64,000 bases of DNA, from the NCBI GenBank assembly GCA_904066235.2, contig CAJFCV020000001.1:11527291-11591290 (forward strand). Reading direction: 5' to 3'. Made by a program: the position numbers and the translations under genes. Of the stretch, positions 25,431-40,320 are shown one piece after another. The notes under the pieces are model-generated. The model worked only from the letters and a program-made list of their open reading frames with translations. It had not been told where the DNA came from and did not search any database. The DNA is from Bursaphelenchus xylophilus. Lineage: Eukaryota; Nematoda; Chromadorea; Rhabditida; Aphelenchoididae. Within the stretch, counting starts at the first letter, position 1, and each line of letters opens with the position of its first letter.

Positions 25431-28400
25431 ATCTTAGGAGGTTACCTTTCGAATGGTGTATGTCTTGTCAATTCACTCCGTCATCACTAATTCACCTTTT
25501 TTCAAAACCGGTGTCTAGTATAATATCAGAGTGTTTCGCCCAGTGTGGGCGTAATTTGATTCCAAAAATGCTGAAACTTGCCATGCTAAAATCTCAGGCG
25601 ATTACCTTTCGAATGATGTATGTCTTGTCAATTCACTCCGTCATCACTAATTCACCTTTTTTCAAAACCGGTGTCTAGTATAATATCAGAGTGTTTCGCC
25701 CAGTGTGGGCGTAATTTGATTCCAAAAATGCTGAAACTTGCCATGCTAAAATCTTAGGAGGTTACCTTTCGAATGGTGTATGTCTTGTCAATTCACTCCG
25801 TCATCACTAATTCACCTTTTTTCAAAACCGGTGTCTAGTATAATATCAGAGTGTTTCGCCCAGTGTGGGCGTAGTTTGATTCCAAAAATGCTGAAACTTG
25901 CCATGCTAAAATCTCAGGCGATTAGCTTTCGAATGGTGTATGTCTTGTCAATTCACTCCGTCATCACTAATTCACCTTTTTTCAAAACCGGTGTCTAGTA
26001 TAATATCAGAGTGTTTCGCCCAGTGTGGGCGTAATTTGATTCCAAAAATGCTGAAACTTGCCATGCTAAAATCTCAGGCGATTAGCTTTCGAATGGTGTA
26101 TGTCTTGCCAATTCACTCCGTCATCACTAATTCACCTTTTTTCAAAACCGGTGTCTAGTATAATATCAGAGTGTTTCGCCCAGTGTGGGCGTAGTTTGAT
26201 TCCAAAAATGCTGAAACTTGCCATGCTAAAATCTCAGGCGATTACCTTTCGAATGATGTATGTCTTGTCAATTCACTCCGTCATCACTAATTCACCTTTT
26301 TTCAAAACCGGTGTCTAGTATAATATCAGAGTGTTTCGCCCAGTGTGGGCGTAATTTGATTCCAAAAATGCTGAAACTTGCCATGCTAAAATCTCAGGCG
26401 ATTAGCTTTCGAATGGTGTATGTCTTGTCAATTCACTCCGTCATCACTAATTCACCTTTTTTCAAAACCGGTGTCTAGTATAATATCAGAGTGTTTCGCC
26501 CAGTGTGGGCGTAATTTGATTCCAAAAATGCTGAAACTTGCCATGCTAAAATCTCAGGCGATTAGCTTTCGAATGGTGTATGTCTTGCCAATTCACTCCG
26601 TCATCACTAATTCACCTTTTTTCAAAACCGGTGTCTAGTATAATATCAGAGTGTTTCGCCCAGTGTGGGCGTAGTTTGATTCCAAAAATGCTGAAACTTG
26701 CCATGCTAAAATCTCAGGCGATTAGCTTTCGAATGGTGTATGTCTTGTCAATTCACTCCGTCATCACTAATTCACCTTTTTTCAAAACCGGTGTCTAGTA
26801 TAATATCAGAGTGTTTCGCCCAGTGTGGGCGTAATTTGATTCCAAAAATGCTGAAACTTGCCATGCTAAAATCTCAGGCGATTAGCTTTCGAATGGTGTA
26901 TGTCTTGCCAATTCACTCCGTCATCACTAATTCACCTTTTTTCAAAACCGGTGTCTAGTATAATATCAGAGTGTTTCGCCCAGTGTGGGCGTAATTTGAT
27001 TCCAAAAATGCTGAAACTTGCCATGCTAAAATCTCAGGCGATTAGCTTTCGAATGGTGTATGTCTTGTCAATTCACTCCGTCATCACTAATTCACCTTTT
27101 TTCAAAACCGGTGTCTAGTATAATATCAGAGTGTTTCGCCCAGTGTGGGCGTAATTTGATTCCAAAAATGCTGAAACTTGCCATGCTAAAATCTCAGGCG
27201 ATTAGCTTTCGAATGGTGTATGTCTTGCCAATTCACTCCGTCATCACTAATTCACCTTTTTTCAAAACCGGTGTCTAGTATAATATCAGAGTGTTTCGCC
27301 CAGTGTGGGCGTAATTTGATTCCAAAAATGCTGAAACTTGCCATGCTAAAATCTTAGGAGGTTACCTTTCGAATGGTGTATGTCTTGTCAATTCACTCCG
27401 TCATCACTAATTCACCTTTTTTCAAAACCGGTGTCTAGTATAATATCAGAGTGTTTCGCCCAGTGTGGGCGTAATTTGATTCCAAAAATGCTGAAACTTG
27501 CCATGCTAAAATCTTAGGAGGTTACCTTTCGAATGGTGTATGTCTTGTCAATTCACTCCGTCATCACTAATTCACCTTTTTTCAAAACCGGTGTCTAGTA
27601 TAATATCAGAGTGTTTCGCCCAGTGTGGGCGTAATTTGATTCCAAAAATGCTGAAACTTGCCATGCTAAAATCTCAGGCGATTACCTTTCGAATGATGTA
27701 TGTCTTGTCAATTCACTCCGTCATCACTAATTCACCTTTTTTCAAAACCGGTGTCTAGTATAATATCAGAGTGTTTCGCCCAGTGTGGGCGTAATTTGAT
27801 TCCAAAAATGCTGAAACTTGCCATGCTAAAATCTTAGGAGGTTACCTTTCGAATGGTGTATGTCTTGTCAATTCACTCCGTCATCACTAATTCACCTTTT
27901 TTCAAAACCGGTGTCTAGTATAATATCAGAGTGTTTCGCCCAGTGTGGGCGTAGTTTGATTCCAAAAATGCTGAAACTTGCCATGCTAAAATCTCAGGCG
28001 ATTAGCTTTCGAATGGTGTATGTCTTGTCAATTCACTCCGTCATCACTAATTCACCTTTTTTCAAAACCGGTGTCTAGTATAATATCAGAGTGTTTCGCC
28101 CAGTGTGGGCGTAATTTGATTCCAAAAATGCTGAAACTTGCCATGCTAAAATCTCAGGCGATTAGCTTTCGAATGGTGTATGTCTTGCCAATTCACTCCG
28201 TCATCACTAATTCACCTTTTTTCAAAACCGGTGTCTAGTATAATATCAGAGTGTTTCGCCCAGTGTGGGCGTAGTTTGATTCCAAAAATGCTGAAACTTG
28301 CCATGCTAAAATCTCAGGCGATTACCTTTCGAATGGTGTATGTCTTGTCAATTCACTCCGTCATCACTAATTCACCTTTTTTCAAAACCGGTGTCTAGTA

Positions 28401-31400
28401 TAATATCAGAGTGTTTCGCCCAGTGTGGGCGTAATTTGATTCCAAAAATGCTGAAACTTGCCATGCTAAAATCTCAGGCGATTAGCTTTCGAATGGTGTA
28501 TGTCTTGTCAATTCACTCCGTCATCACTAATTCACCTTTTTTCAAAACCGGTGTCTAGTATAATATCAGAGTGTTTCGCCCAGTGTGGGCGTAATTTGAT
28601 TCCAAAAATGCTGAAACTTGCCATGCTAAAATCTCAGGCGATTAGCTTTCGAATGGTGTATGTCTTGCCAATTCACTCCGTCATCACTAATTCACCTTTT
28701 TTCAAAACCGGTGTCTAGTATAATATCAGAGTGTTTCGCCCAGTGTGGGCGTAGTTTGATTCCAAAAATGCTGAAACTTGCCATGCTAAAATCTCAGGCG
28801 ATTAGCTTTCGAATGGTGTATGTCTTGTCAATTCACTCCGTCATCACTAATTCACCTTTTTTCAAAACCGGTGTCTAGTATAATATCAGAGTGTTTCGCC
28901 CAGTGTGGGCGTAATTTGATTCCAAAAATGCTGAAACTTGCCATGCTAAAATCTCAGGCGATTAGCTTTCGAATGGTGTATGTCTTGTCAATTCACTCCG
29001 TCATCACTAATTCACCTTTTTTCAAAACCGGTGTCTAGTATAATATCAGAGTGTTTCGCCCAGTGTGGGCGTAATTTGATTCCAAAAATGCTGAAACTTG
29101 CCATGCTAAAATCTCAGGCGATTAGCTTTCGAATGGTGTATGTCTTGTCAATTCACTCCGTCATCACTAATTCACCTTTTTTCAAAACCGGTGTCTAGTA
29201 TAATATCAGAGTGTTTCGCCCAGTGTGGGCGTAATTTGATTCCAAAAATGCTGAAACTTGCCATGCTAAAATCTCAGGCGATTAGCTTTCGAATGGTGTA
29301 TGTCTTGTCAATTCACTCCGTCATCACTAATTCACCTTTTTTCAAAACCGGTGTCTAGTATAATATCAGAGTGTTTCGCCCAGTGTGGGCGTAATTTGAT
29401 TCCAAAAATGCTGAAACTTGCCATGCTAAAATCTTAGGAGGTTACCTTTCGAATGGTGTATGTCTTGTCAATTCACTCCGTCATCACTAATTCACCTTTT
29501 TTCAAAACCGGTGTCTAGTATAATATCAGAGTGTTTCGCCCAGTGTGGGCGTAATTTGATTCCAAAAATGCTGAAACTTGCCATGCTAAAATCTTAGGAG
29601 GTTACCTTTCGAATGGTGTATGTCTTGTCAATTCACTCCGTCATCACTAATTCACCTTTTTTCAAAACCGGTGTCTAGTATAATATCAGAGTGTTTCGCC
29701 CAGTGTGGGCGTAGTTTGATTCCAAAAATGCTGAAACTTGCCATGCTAAAATCTCAGGCGATTAGCTTTCGAATGGTGTATGTCTTGTCAATTCACTCCG
29801 TCATCACTAATTCACCTTTTTTCAAAACCGGTGTCTAGTATAATATCAGAGTGTTTCGCCCAGTGTGGGCGTAATTTGATTCCAAAAATGCTGAAACTTG
29901 CCATGCTAAAATCTTAGGAGGTTACCTTTCGAATGGTGTATGTCTTGTCAATTCACTCCGTCATCACTAATTCACCTTTTTTCAAAACCGGTGTCTAGTA
30001 TAATATCAGAGTGTTTCGACCAGTGTGGGCGTAGTTTGATTCCAAAAATGCTGAAACTTGCCATGCTAAAATCTCAGGCGATTACCTTTCGAATGATGTA
30101 TGTCTTGTCAATTCACTCCGTCATCACTAATTCACCTTTTTTCAAAACCGGTGTCTAGTATAATATCAGAGTGTTTCGCCCAGTGTGGGCGTAATTTGAT
30201 TCCAAAAATGCTGAAACTTGCCATGCTAAAATCTTAGGAGGTTACCTTTCGAATGGTGTATGTCTTGTCAATTCACTCCGTCATCACTAATTCACCTTTT
30301 TTCAAAACCGGTGTCTAGTATAATATCAGAGTGTTTCGCCCAGTGTGGGCGTAGTTTGATTCCAAAAATGCTGAAACTTGCCATGCTAAAATCTCAGGCG
30401 ATTAGCTTTCGAATGGTGTATGTCTTGTCAATTCACTCCGTCATCACTAATTCACCTTTTTTCAAAACCGGTGTCTAGTATAATATCAGAGTGTTTCGCC
30501 CAGTGTGGGCGTAATTTGATTCCAAAAATGCTGAAACTTGCCATGCTAAAATCTCAGGCGATTAGCTTTCGAATGGTGTATGTCTTGCCAATTCACTCCG
30601 TCATCACTAATTCACCTTTTTTCAAAACCGGTGTCTAGTATAATATCAGAGTGTTTCGCCCAGTGTGGGCGTAGTTTGATTCCAAAAATGCTGAAACTTG
30701 CCATGCTAAAATCTCAGGCGATTAGCTTTCGAATGGTGTATGTCTTGTCAATTCACTCCGTCATCACTAATTCACCTTTTTTCAAAACCGGTGTCTAGTA
30801 TAATATCAGAGTGTTTCGCCCAGTGTGGGCGTAATTTGATTCCAAAAATGCTGAAACTTGCCATGCTAAAATCTCAGGCGATTAGCTTTCGAATGGTGTA
30901 TGTCTTGCCAATTCACTCCGTCATCACTAATTCACCTTTTTTCAAAACCGGTGTCTAGTATAATATCAGAGTGTTTCGCCCAGTGTGGGCGTAGTTTGAT
31001 TCCAAAAATGCTGAAACTTGCCATGCTAAAATCTCAGGCGATTAGCTTTCGAATGGTGTATGTCTTGTCAATTCACTCCGTCATCACTAATTCACCTTTT
31101 TTCAAAACCGGTGTCTAGTATAATATCAGAGTGTTTCGCCCAGTGTGGGCGTAATTTGATTCCAAAAATGCTGAAACTTGCCATGCTAAAATCTCAGGCG
31201 ATTAGCTTTCGAATGGTGTATGTCTTGTCAATTCACTCCGTCATCACTAATTCACCTTTTTTCAAAACCGGTGTCTAGTATAATATCAGAGTGTTTCGCC
31301 CAGTGTGGGCGTAGTTTGATTCCAAAAATGCTGAAACTTGCCATGCTAAAATCTTAGGCGGTTAGCTTTCGAATGGTGTATGTCTTGTCAATTCACTCCG

Positions 31401-34400
31401 TCATCACTAATTCACCTTTTTTCAAAACCGGTGTCTAGTATAATATCATAGTGTTTCGACCAGTGTGGGCGTAGTTTGATTCCAAAAATGCTGAAACTTG
31501 CCATGCTAAAATCTCAGGCGATTACCTTTCGAATGGTGTATGTCTTGTCAATTCACTCCGTCATCACTAATTCACCTTTTTTCAAAACCGGTGTCTAGTA
31601 TAATATCAGAGTGTTTCGCCCAGTGTGGGCGTAATTTGATTCCAAAAATGCTGAAACTTGCCATGCTAAAATCTTAGGAGGTTACCTTTCGAATGGTGTA
31701 TGTCTTGTCAATTCACTCCGTCATCACTAATTCACCTTTTTTCAAAACCGGTGTCTAGTATAATATCAGAGTGTTTCGCCCAGTGTGGGCGTAGTTTGAT
31801 TCCAAAAATGCTGAAACTTGCCATGCTAAAATCTCAGGCGATTACCTTTCGAATGATGTATGTCTTGTCAATTCACTCCGTCATCACTAATTCACCTTTT
31901 TTCAAAACCGGTGTCTAGTATAATATCAGAGTGTTTCGCCCAGTGTGGGCGTAATTTGATTCCAAAAATGCTGAAACTTGCCATGCTAAAATCTTAGGAG
32001 GTTACCTTTCGAATGGTGTATGTCTTGTCAATTCACTCCGTCATCACTAATTCACCTTTTTTCAAAACCGGTGTCTAGTATAATATCAGAGTGTTTCGCC
32101 CAGTGTGGGCGTAGTTTGATTCCAAAAATGCTGAAACTTGCCATGCTAAAATCTCAGGCGATTAGCTTTCGAATGGTGTATGTCTTGTCAATTCACTCCG
32201 TCATCACTAATTCACCTTTTTTCAAAACCGGTGTCTAGTATAATATCAGAGTGTTTCGCCCAGTGTGGGCGTAATTTGATTCCAAAAATGCTGAAACTTG
32301 CCATGCTAAAATCTCAGGCGATTAGCTTTCGAATGGTGTATGTCTTGCCAATTCACTCCGTCATCACTAATTCACCTTTTTTCAAAACCGGTGTCTAGTA
32401 TAATATCAGAGTGTTTCGCCCAGTGTGGGCGTAGTTTGATTCCAAAAATGCTGAAACTTGCCATGCTAAAATCTCAGGCGATTAGCTTTCGAATGGTGTA
32501 TGTCTTGTCAATTCACTCCGTCATCACTAATTCACCTTTTTTCAAAACCGGTGTCTAGTATAATATCAGAGTGTTTCGCCCAGTGTGGGCGTAGTTTGAT
32601 TCCAAAAATGCTGAAACTTGCCATGCTGAAATCTCAGGCGATTAGCTTTCGAATGGTGTATGTCTTGTCAATTCACTCCGTCATCACTAATTCACCTTTT
32701 TTCAAAACCGGTGTCTAGTATAATATCATAGTGTTTCGACCAGTGTGGGCGTAGTTTGATTCCAAAAATGCTGAAACTTGCCATGCTAAAATCTCAGGCG
32801 ATTACCTTTCGAATGATGTATGTCTTGTCAATTCACTCCGTCATCACTAATTCACCTTTTTTCAAAACCGGTGTCTAGTATAATATCAGAGTGTTTCGCC
32901 CAGTGTGGGCGTAATTTGATTCCAAAAATGCTGAAACTTGCCATGCTAAAATCTTAGGAGGTTACCTTTCGAATGGTGTATGTCTTGTCAATTCACTCCG
33001 TCATCACTAATTCACCTTTTTTCAAAACCGGTGTCTAGTATAATATCAGAGTGTTTCGCCCAGTGTGGGCGTAGTTTGATTCCAAAAATGCTGAAACTTG
33101 CCATGCTAAAATCTCAGGCGATTACCTTTCGAATGGTGTATGTCTTGTCAATTCACTCCGTCATCACTAATTCACCTTTTTTCAAAACCGGTGTCTAGTA
33201 TAATATCAGAGTGTTTCGCCCAGTGTGGGCGTAGTTTGATTCCAAAAATGCTGAAACTTGCCATGCTAAAATCTCAGGCGATTACCTTTCGAATGGTGTA
33301 TGTCTTGTCAATTCACTCCGTCATCACTAATTCACCTTTTTTCAAAACCGGTGTCTAGTATAATATCAGAGTGTTTCGCCCAGTGTGGGCGTAATTTGAT
33401 TCCAAAAATGCTGAAACTTGCCATGCTAAAATCTTAGGAGGTTACCTTTCGAATGGTGTATGTCTTGTCAATTCACTCCGTCATCACTAATTCACCTTTT
33501 TTCAAAACCGGTGTCTAGTATAATATCAGAGTGTTTCGCCCAGTGTGGGCGTAGTTTGATTCCAAAAATGCTGAAACTTGCCATGCTAAAATCTCAGGCG
33601 ATTAGCTTTCGAATGGTGTATGTCTTGTCAATTCACTCCGTCATCACTAATTCACCTTTTTTCAAAACCGGTGTCTAGTATAATATCAGAGTGTTTCGCC
33701 CAGTGTGGGCGTAGTTTGATTCCAAAAATGCTGAAACTTGCCATGCTAAAATCTCAGGCGATTAGCTTTCGAATGGTGTATGTCTTGTCAATTCACTCCG
33801 TCATCACTAATTCACCTTTTTTCAAAACCGGTGTCTAGTATAATATCAGAGTGTTTCGCCCAGTGTGGGCGTAATTTGATTCCAAAAATGCTGAAACTTG
33901 CCATGCTAAAATCTTAGGAGGTTACCTTTCGAATGGTGTATGTCTTGTCAATTCACTCCGTCATCACTAATTCACCTTTTTTCAAAACCGGTGTCTAGTA
34001 TAATATCAGAGTGTTTCGCCCAGTGTGGGCGTAGTTTGATTCCAAAAATGCTGAAACTTGCCATGCTAAAATCTCAGGCGATTACCTTTCGAATGGTGTA
34101 TGTCTTGTCAATTCACTCCGTCATCACTAATTCACCTTTTTTCAAAACCGGTGTCTAGTATAATATCAGAGTGTTTCGCCCAGTGTGGGCGTAATTTGAT
34201 TCCAAAAATGCTGAAACTTGCCATGCTAAAATCTTAGGAGGTTACCTTTCGAATGGTGTATGTCTTGTCAATTCACTCCGTCATCACTAATTCACCTTTT
34301 TTCAAAACCGGTGTCTAGTATAATATCAGAGTGTTTCGCCCAGTGTGGGCGTAGTTTGATTCCAAAAATGCTGAAACTTGCCATGCTAAAATCTCAGGCG

Positions 34401-35030
34401 ATTAGCTTTCGAATGGTGTATGTCTTGTCAATTCACTCCGTCATCACTAATTCACCTTTTTTCAAAACCGGTGTCTAGTATAATATCAGAGTGTTTCGCC
34501 CAGTGTGGGCGTAATTTGATTCCAAAAATGCTGAAACTTGCCATGCTAAAATCTCAGGCGATTAGCTTTCGAATGGTGTATGTCTTGCCAATTCACTCCG
34601 TCATCACTAATTCACCTTTTTTCAAAACCGGTGTCTAGTATAATATCAGAGTGTTTCGCCCAGTGTGGGCGTAGTTTGATTCCAAAAATGCTGAAACTTG
34701 CCATGCTAAAATCTCAGGCGATTAGCTTTCGAATGGTGTATGTCTTGTCAATTCACTCCGTCATCACTAATTCACCTTTTTTCAAAACCGGTGTCTAGTA
34801 TAATATCAGAGTGTTTCGCCCAGTGTGGGCGTAATTTGATTCCAAAAATGCTGAAACTTGCCATGCTAAAATCTCAGGCGATTAGCTTTCGAATGGTGTA
34901 TGTCTTGCCAATTCACTCCGTCATCACTAATTCACCTTTTTTCAAAACCGGTGTCTAGTATAATATCAGAGTGTTTCGCCCAGTGTGGGCGTAGTTTGAT
35001 TCCAAAAATGCTGAAACTTGCCATGCTAAA
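25430..35030 (+). repeat. Array B block 3: variable-length higher-order repeats
   Basis: A marker monomer with GATTACCTTTCGAATGATG recurs at 25601, 27681, 30081 and 31841 (position of ATTACC), each followed by a TAGGAGG monomer and then a TCAGGCGATTAGC series containing TTGCCAATT. Intervals are 2080, 2400 and 1760 bp, which are 13, 15 and 11 monomers. A related unit at 34081 gives 2240 bp (14 monomers). The first two units match monomer by monomer over most of their length; for example, a second marker at 26241 corresponds to 28321. Confidence 0.85.
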
Positions 35031-38000
35031 ATCTTAGGAGAGTTACCTTTCGAATGGTGTATGTCTTGTCAATTCACTCCGTCATCACTAATTCACCTTT
35101 TTTCAAAACCGGTGTCTAGTATAATATCAGAGTGTTTCGCCCAGTGTGGGCGTAGTTTGATTCCAAAAATGCTGAAACTTGCCATGCTAAAATCTTAGGA
35201 GGTTACCTTTCGAATGGTGTATGTCTTGTCAATTCACTCCGTCATCACTAATTCACCTTTTTTCAAAACCGGTGTCTAGTATAATATCAGAGTGTTTCGC
35301 CCAGTGTGGGCGTAGTTTGATTCCAAAAATGCTGAAACTTGCCATGCTAAAATCTTAGGAGGTTACCTTTCGAATGGTGTATGTCTTGTCAATTCACTCC
35401 GTCATCACTAATTCACCTTTTTTCAAAACCGGTGTCTAGTATAATATCAGAGTGTTTCGCCCAGTGTGGGCGTAGTTTGATTCCAAAAATGCTGAAACTT
35501 GCCATGCTAAAATCTCAGGCGATTAGCTTTCGAATGGTGTATGTCTTGTCAATTCACTCCGTCATCACTAATTCACCTTTTTTCAAAACCGGTGTCTAGT
35601 ATAATATCAGAGTGTTTCGCCCAGTGTGGGCGTAGTTTGATTCCAAAAATGCTGAAACTTGCCATGCTAAAATCTCAGGCGATTAGCTTTCGAATGGTGT
35701 ATGTCTTGTCAATTCACTCCGTCATCACTAATTCACCTTTTTTCAAAACCGGTGTCTAGTATAATATCAGAGTGTTTCGCCCAGTGTGGGCGTAATTTGA
35801 TTCCAAAAATGCTGAAACTTGCCATGCTAAAATCTCAGGCGATTAGCTTTCGAATGGTGTATGTCTTGCCAATTCACTCCGTCATCACTAATTCACCTTT
35901 TTTCAAAACCGGTGTCTAGTATAATATCAGAGTGTTTCGCCCAGTGTGGGCGTAGTTTGATTCCAAAAATGCTGAAACTTGCCATGCTAAAATCTTAGGA
36001 GGTTACCTTTCGAATGGTGTATGTCTTGTCAATTCACTCCGTCATCACTAATTCACCTTTTTTCAAAACCGGTGTCTAGTATAATATCAGAGTGTTTCGC
36101 CCAGTGTGGGCGTAGTTTGATTCCAAAAATGCTGAAACTTGCCATGCTAAAATCTTAGGAGGTTACCTTTCGAATGGTGTATGTCTTGTCAATTCACTCC
36201 GTCATCACTAATTCACCTTTTTTCAAAACCGGTGTCTAGTATAATATCAGAGTGTTTCGCCCAGTGTGGGCGTAGTTTGATTCCAAAAATGCTGAAACTT
36301 GCCATGCTAAAATCTTGGGAGGTTACCTTTCGAATGGTGTATGTCTTGTCAATTCACTCCGTCATCACTAATTCACCTTTTTTCAAAACCGGTGTCTAGT
36401 ATAATATCAGAGTGTTTCGCCCAGTGTGGGCGTAGTTTGATTCCAAAAATGCTGAAACTTGCCATGCTAAAATCTCAGGCGATTAGCTTTCGAATGGTGT
36501 ATGTCTTGTCAATTCACTCCGTCATCACTAATTCACCTTTTTTCAAAACCGGTGTCTAGTATAATATCAGAGTGTTTCGCCCAGTGTGGGCGTAGTTTGA
36601 TTCCAAAAATGCTGAAACTTGCCATGCTAAAATCTCAGGCGATTAGCTTTCGAATGGTGTATGTCTTGTCAATTCACTCCGTCATCACTAATTCACCTTT
36701 TTTCAAAACCGGTGTCTAGTATAATATCAGAGTGTTTCGCCCAGTGTGGGCGTAGTTTGATTCCAAAAATGCTGAAACTTGCCATGCTAAAATCTTAGGA
36801 GGTTACCTTTCGAATGGTGTATGTCTTGTCAATTCACTCCGTCATCACTAATTCACCTTTTTTCAAAACCGGTGTCTAGTATAATATCAGAGTGTTTCGC
36901 CCAGTGTGGGCGTAGTTTGATTCCAAAAATGCTGAAACTTGCCATGCTAAAATCTTAGGAGGTTACCTTTCGAATGGTGTATGTCTTGTCAATTCACTCC
37001 GTCATCACTAATTCACCTTTTTTCAAAACCGGTGTCTAGTATAATATCAGAGTGTTTCGCCCAGTGTGGGCGTAGTTTGATTCCAAAAATGCTGAAACTT
37101 GCCATGCTAAAATCTCAGGCGATTAGCTTTCGAATGGTGTATGTCTTGTCAATTCACTCCGTCATCACTAATTCACCTTTTTTCAAAACCGGTGTCTAGT
37201 ATAATATCAGAGTGTTTCGCCCAGTGTGGGCGTAATTTGATTCCAAAAATGCTGAAACTTGCCATGCTAAAATCTCAGGCGATTAGCTTTCGAATGGTGT
37301 ATGTCTTGTCAATTCACTCCGTCATCACTAATTCACCTTTTTTCAAAACCGGTGTCTAGTATAATATCAGAGTGTTTCGCCCAGTGTGGGCGTAATTTGA
37401 TTCCAAAAATGCTGAAACTTGCCATGCTAAAATCTCAGGCGATTAGCTTTCGAATGGTGTATGTCTTGTCAATTCACTCCGTCATCACTAATTCACCTTT
37501 TTTCAAAACCGGTGTCTAGTATAATATCAGAGTGTTTCGCCCAGTGTGGGCGTAGTTTGATTCCAAAAATGCTGAAACTTGCCATGCTAAAATCTTAGGA
37601 GGTTACCTTTCGAATGGTGTATGTCTTGTCAATTCACTCCGTCATCACTAATTCACCTTTTTTCAAAACCGGTGTCTAGTATAATATCAGAGTGTTTCGC
37701 CCAGTGTGGGCGTAGTTTGATTCCAAAAATGCTGAAACTTGCCATGCTAAAATCTTAGGAGGTTACCTTTCGAATGGTGTATGTCTTGTCAATTCACTCC
37801 GTCATCACTAATTCACCTTTTTTCAAAACCGGTGTCTAGTATAATATCAGAGTGTTTCGCCCAGTGTGGGCGTAGTTTGATTCCAAAAATGCTGAAACTT
37901 GCCATGCTAAAATCTCAGGCGATTAGCTTTCGAATGGTGTATGTCTTGTCAATTCACTCCGTCATCACTAATTCACCTTTTTTCAAAACCGGTGTCTAGT

Positions 38001-39479
38001 ATAATATCAGAGTGTTTCGCCCAGTGTGGGCGTAGTTTGATTCCAAAAATGCTGAAACTTGCCATGCTAAAATCTCAGGCGATTAGCTTTCGAATGGTGT
38101 ATGTCTTGTCAATTCACTCCGTCATCACTAATTCACCTTTTTTCAAAACCGGTGTCTAGTATAATATCAGAGTGTTTCGCCCAGTGTGGGCGTAGTTTGA
38201 CTCCAAAAATGCTGAAACTTGCCATGCTAAAATCTTAGGAAGTTACCTTTCGAATGGTGTATGTCTTGTCAATTCACTCCGTCATCACAATTCACCTTTT
38301 TTCAAAACCGGTGTCTAGTATAATATCAGAGTGTTTCGCCCAGTGTGGGCGTAGTTTGATTCCAAAAATGCTGAAACTTGCCATGCTAAAATCTTAGGAG
38401 GTTACCTTTCGAATGGTGTATGTCTTGTCAATTCACTCCGTCATCACTAATTCACCTTTTTTCAAAACCGGTGTCTAGTATAATATCAGAGTGTTTCGCC
38501 CAGTGTGGGCGTAGTTTGATTCCAAAAATGCTTAAACTTGCCATGCTAAAATCTTAGGAGGTTACCTTTCGAATGGTGTATGTCTTGTCAATTCACTCCG
38601 TCATCACTAATTCACCTTTTTTCAAAACCGGTGTCTAGTATAATATCAGAGTGTTTCGCCCAGTGTGGGCGTAGTTTGATTCCAAAAATGCTGAAACTTG
38701 CCATGCTAAAATCTCAGGCGATTAGCTTTTGAATGGTGTATGTCTTGTCAATTCACTCCGTCATCACTAATTCACCTTTTTTCAAAACCGGTGTCTAGTA
38801 TAATATCAGAGTGTTTCGCCCAGTGTGGGCGTAGTTTGATTCCAAAAATGCTGAAACTTGCCATGCTAAAATCTCAGGCGATTAGCTTTCGAATGGTGTA
38901 TGTCTTGTCAATTCACTCCGTCATCACTAATTCACCTTTTTTCAAAACCGGTGTCTAGTATAATATCAGAGTGTTTCGCCCAGTGTGGGCGTAATTTGAT
39001 TCCAAAAATGCTGAAACTTGCCATGCTAAAATCTCAGGCGATTAGCTTTCGAATGGTGTATGTCTTGCCAATTCACTCCGTCATCACTAATTCACCTTTT
39101 TTCAAAACCGGTGTCTAGTATAATATCAGAGTGTTTCGCCCAGTGTGGGCGTAGTTTGACTCCAAAAATGCTGAAACTTGCCATGCTAAAATCTTAGGAG
39201 GTTACCTTTCGAATGGTGTATGTCTTGTCAATTCACTCCGTCATCACAATTCACCTTTTTTCAAAACCGGTGTCTAGTATAATATCAGAGTGTTTCGCCC
39301 AGTGTGGGCGTAGTTTGATTCCAAAAATGCTGAAACTTGCCATGCTAAAATCTTAGGAGGTTACCTTTCGAATGGTGTATGTCTTGTCAATTTACTCCGT
39401 CATCACTAATTCACCTTTTTTCAAAACCGGTGTCTAGTATAATATCAGAGTGTTTCGCCCAGTGTGGGCGTAGTTTGAT

Positions 39480-40320
39480 TCCAAAAATGCTTAAACTTGC
39501 CATGCTAAAATCTTGGGAGGTTACCTTTCGAATGGTGTATGTCTTGTCAATTCACTCCGTCATCACTAATTCACCTTTTTTCAAAACCGGTGTCTAGTAT
39601 AATATCAGAGTGTTTCGCCCAGTGTGGGCGTAGTTTGATTCCAAAAATGCTGAAACTTGCCATGCTAAAATCTCAGGCGATTAGCTTTTGAATGGTGTAT
39701 GTCTTGTCAATTCACTCCGTCATCACTAATTCACCTTTTTTCAAAACCGGTGTCTAGTATAATATCAGAGTGTTTCGCCCAGTGTGGGCGTAGTTTGATT
39801 CCGAAAATGCTGAAACTTGCCATGCTAAAATCTCAGGCGATTAGCTTTTGAATGGTGTATGTCTTGTCAATTCACTCCGTCATCACTAATTCACCTTTTT
39901 TCAAAACCGGTGTCTAGTATAATATCAGAGTGTTTCGCCCAGTGTGGGCGTAGTTTGATTCCAAAAATGCTGAAACTTGCCATGCTAAAATCATAGGAGG
40001 TTACCTTTCGAATGGTGTATGTCTTGTCAATTCACTCCGTCATCACTATTTCACCTTTTTTCAAAACCGGTGTCTAGTATAATATCAGAGTGTTTCGCCC
40101 AGTGTGGGCGTAGTTTGATTCCAAAAATGCTGAAACTTGCCATGCTAAAATCTTAGGAGGTTACCTTTCGAATGGTGTATGTCTTGTCAATTCACTCCGT
40201 CATCACTAATTCACCTTTTTTCAAAACCGGTGTCTAGTATAATATCAGAGTGTTTCGCCCAGTGTGGGCGTAGTTTGATTCCAAAAATGCTGAAACTTGC
40301 CATGCTAAAATCTCAGGCGA
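39480..40320 (+). repeat. 9-monomer-offset duplication in array B, copy 1
   Basis: An ordered set of rare variants (GCTTAAAC 39490, TTAGCTTTTG 39681 and 39841, CCGAAAATG 39801, TCATAGGAGG 39991, CATCACTATT 40041) is repeated in the same order 1438-1439 bp to the right. The offset changes by one base exactly where the right copy has the one-base deletion in CATCACAATT near 41321. Confidence 0.87.
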
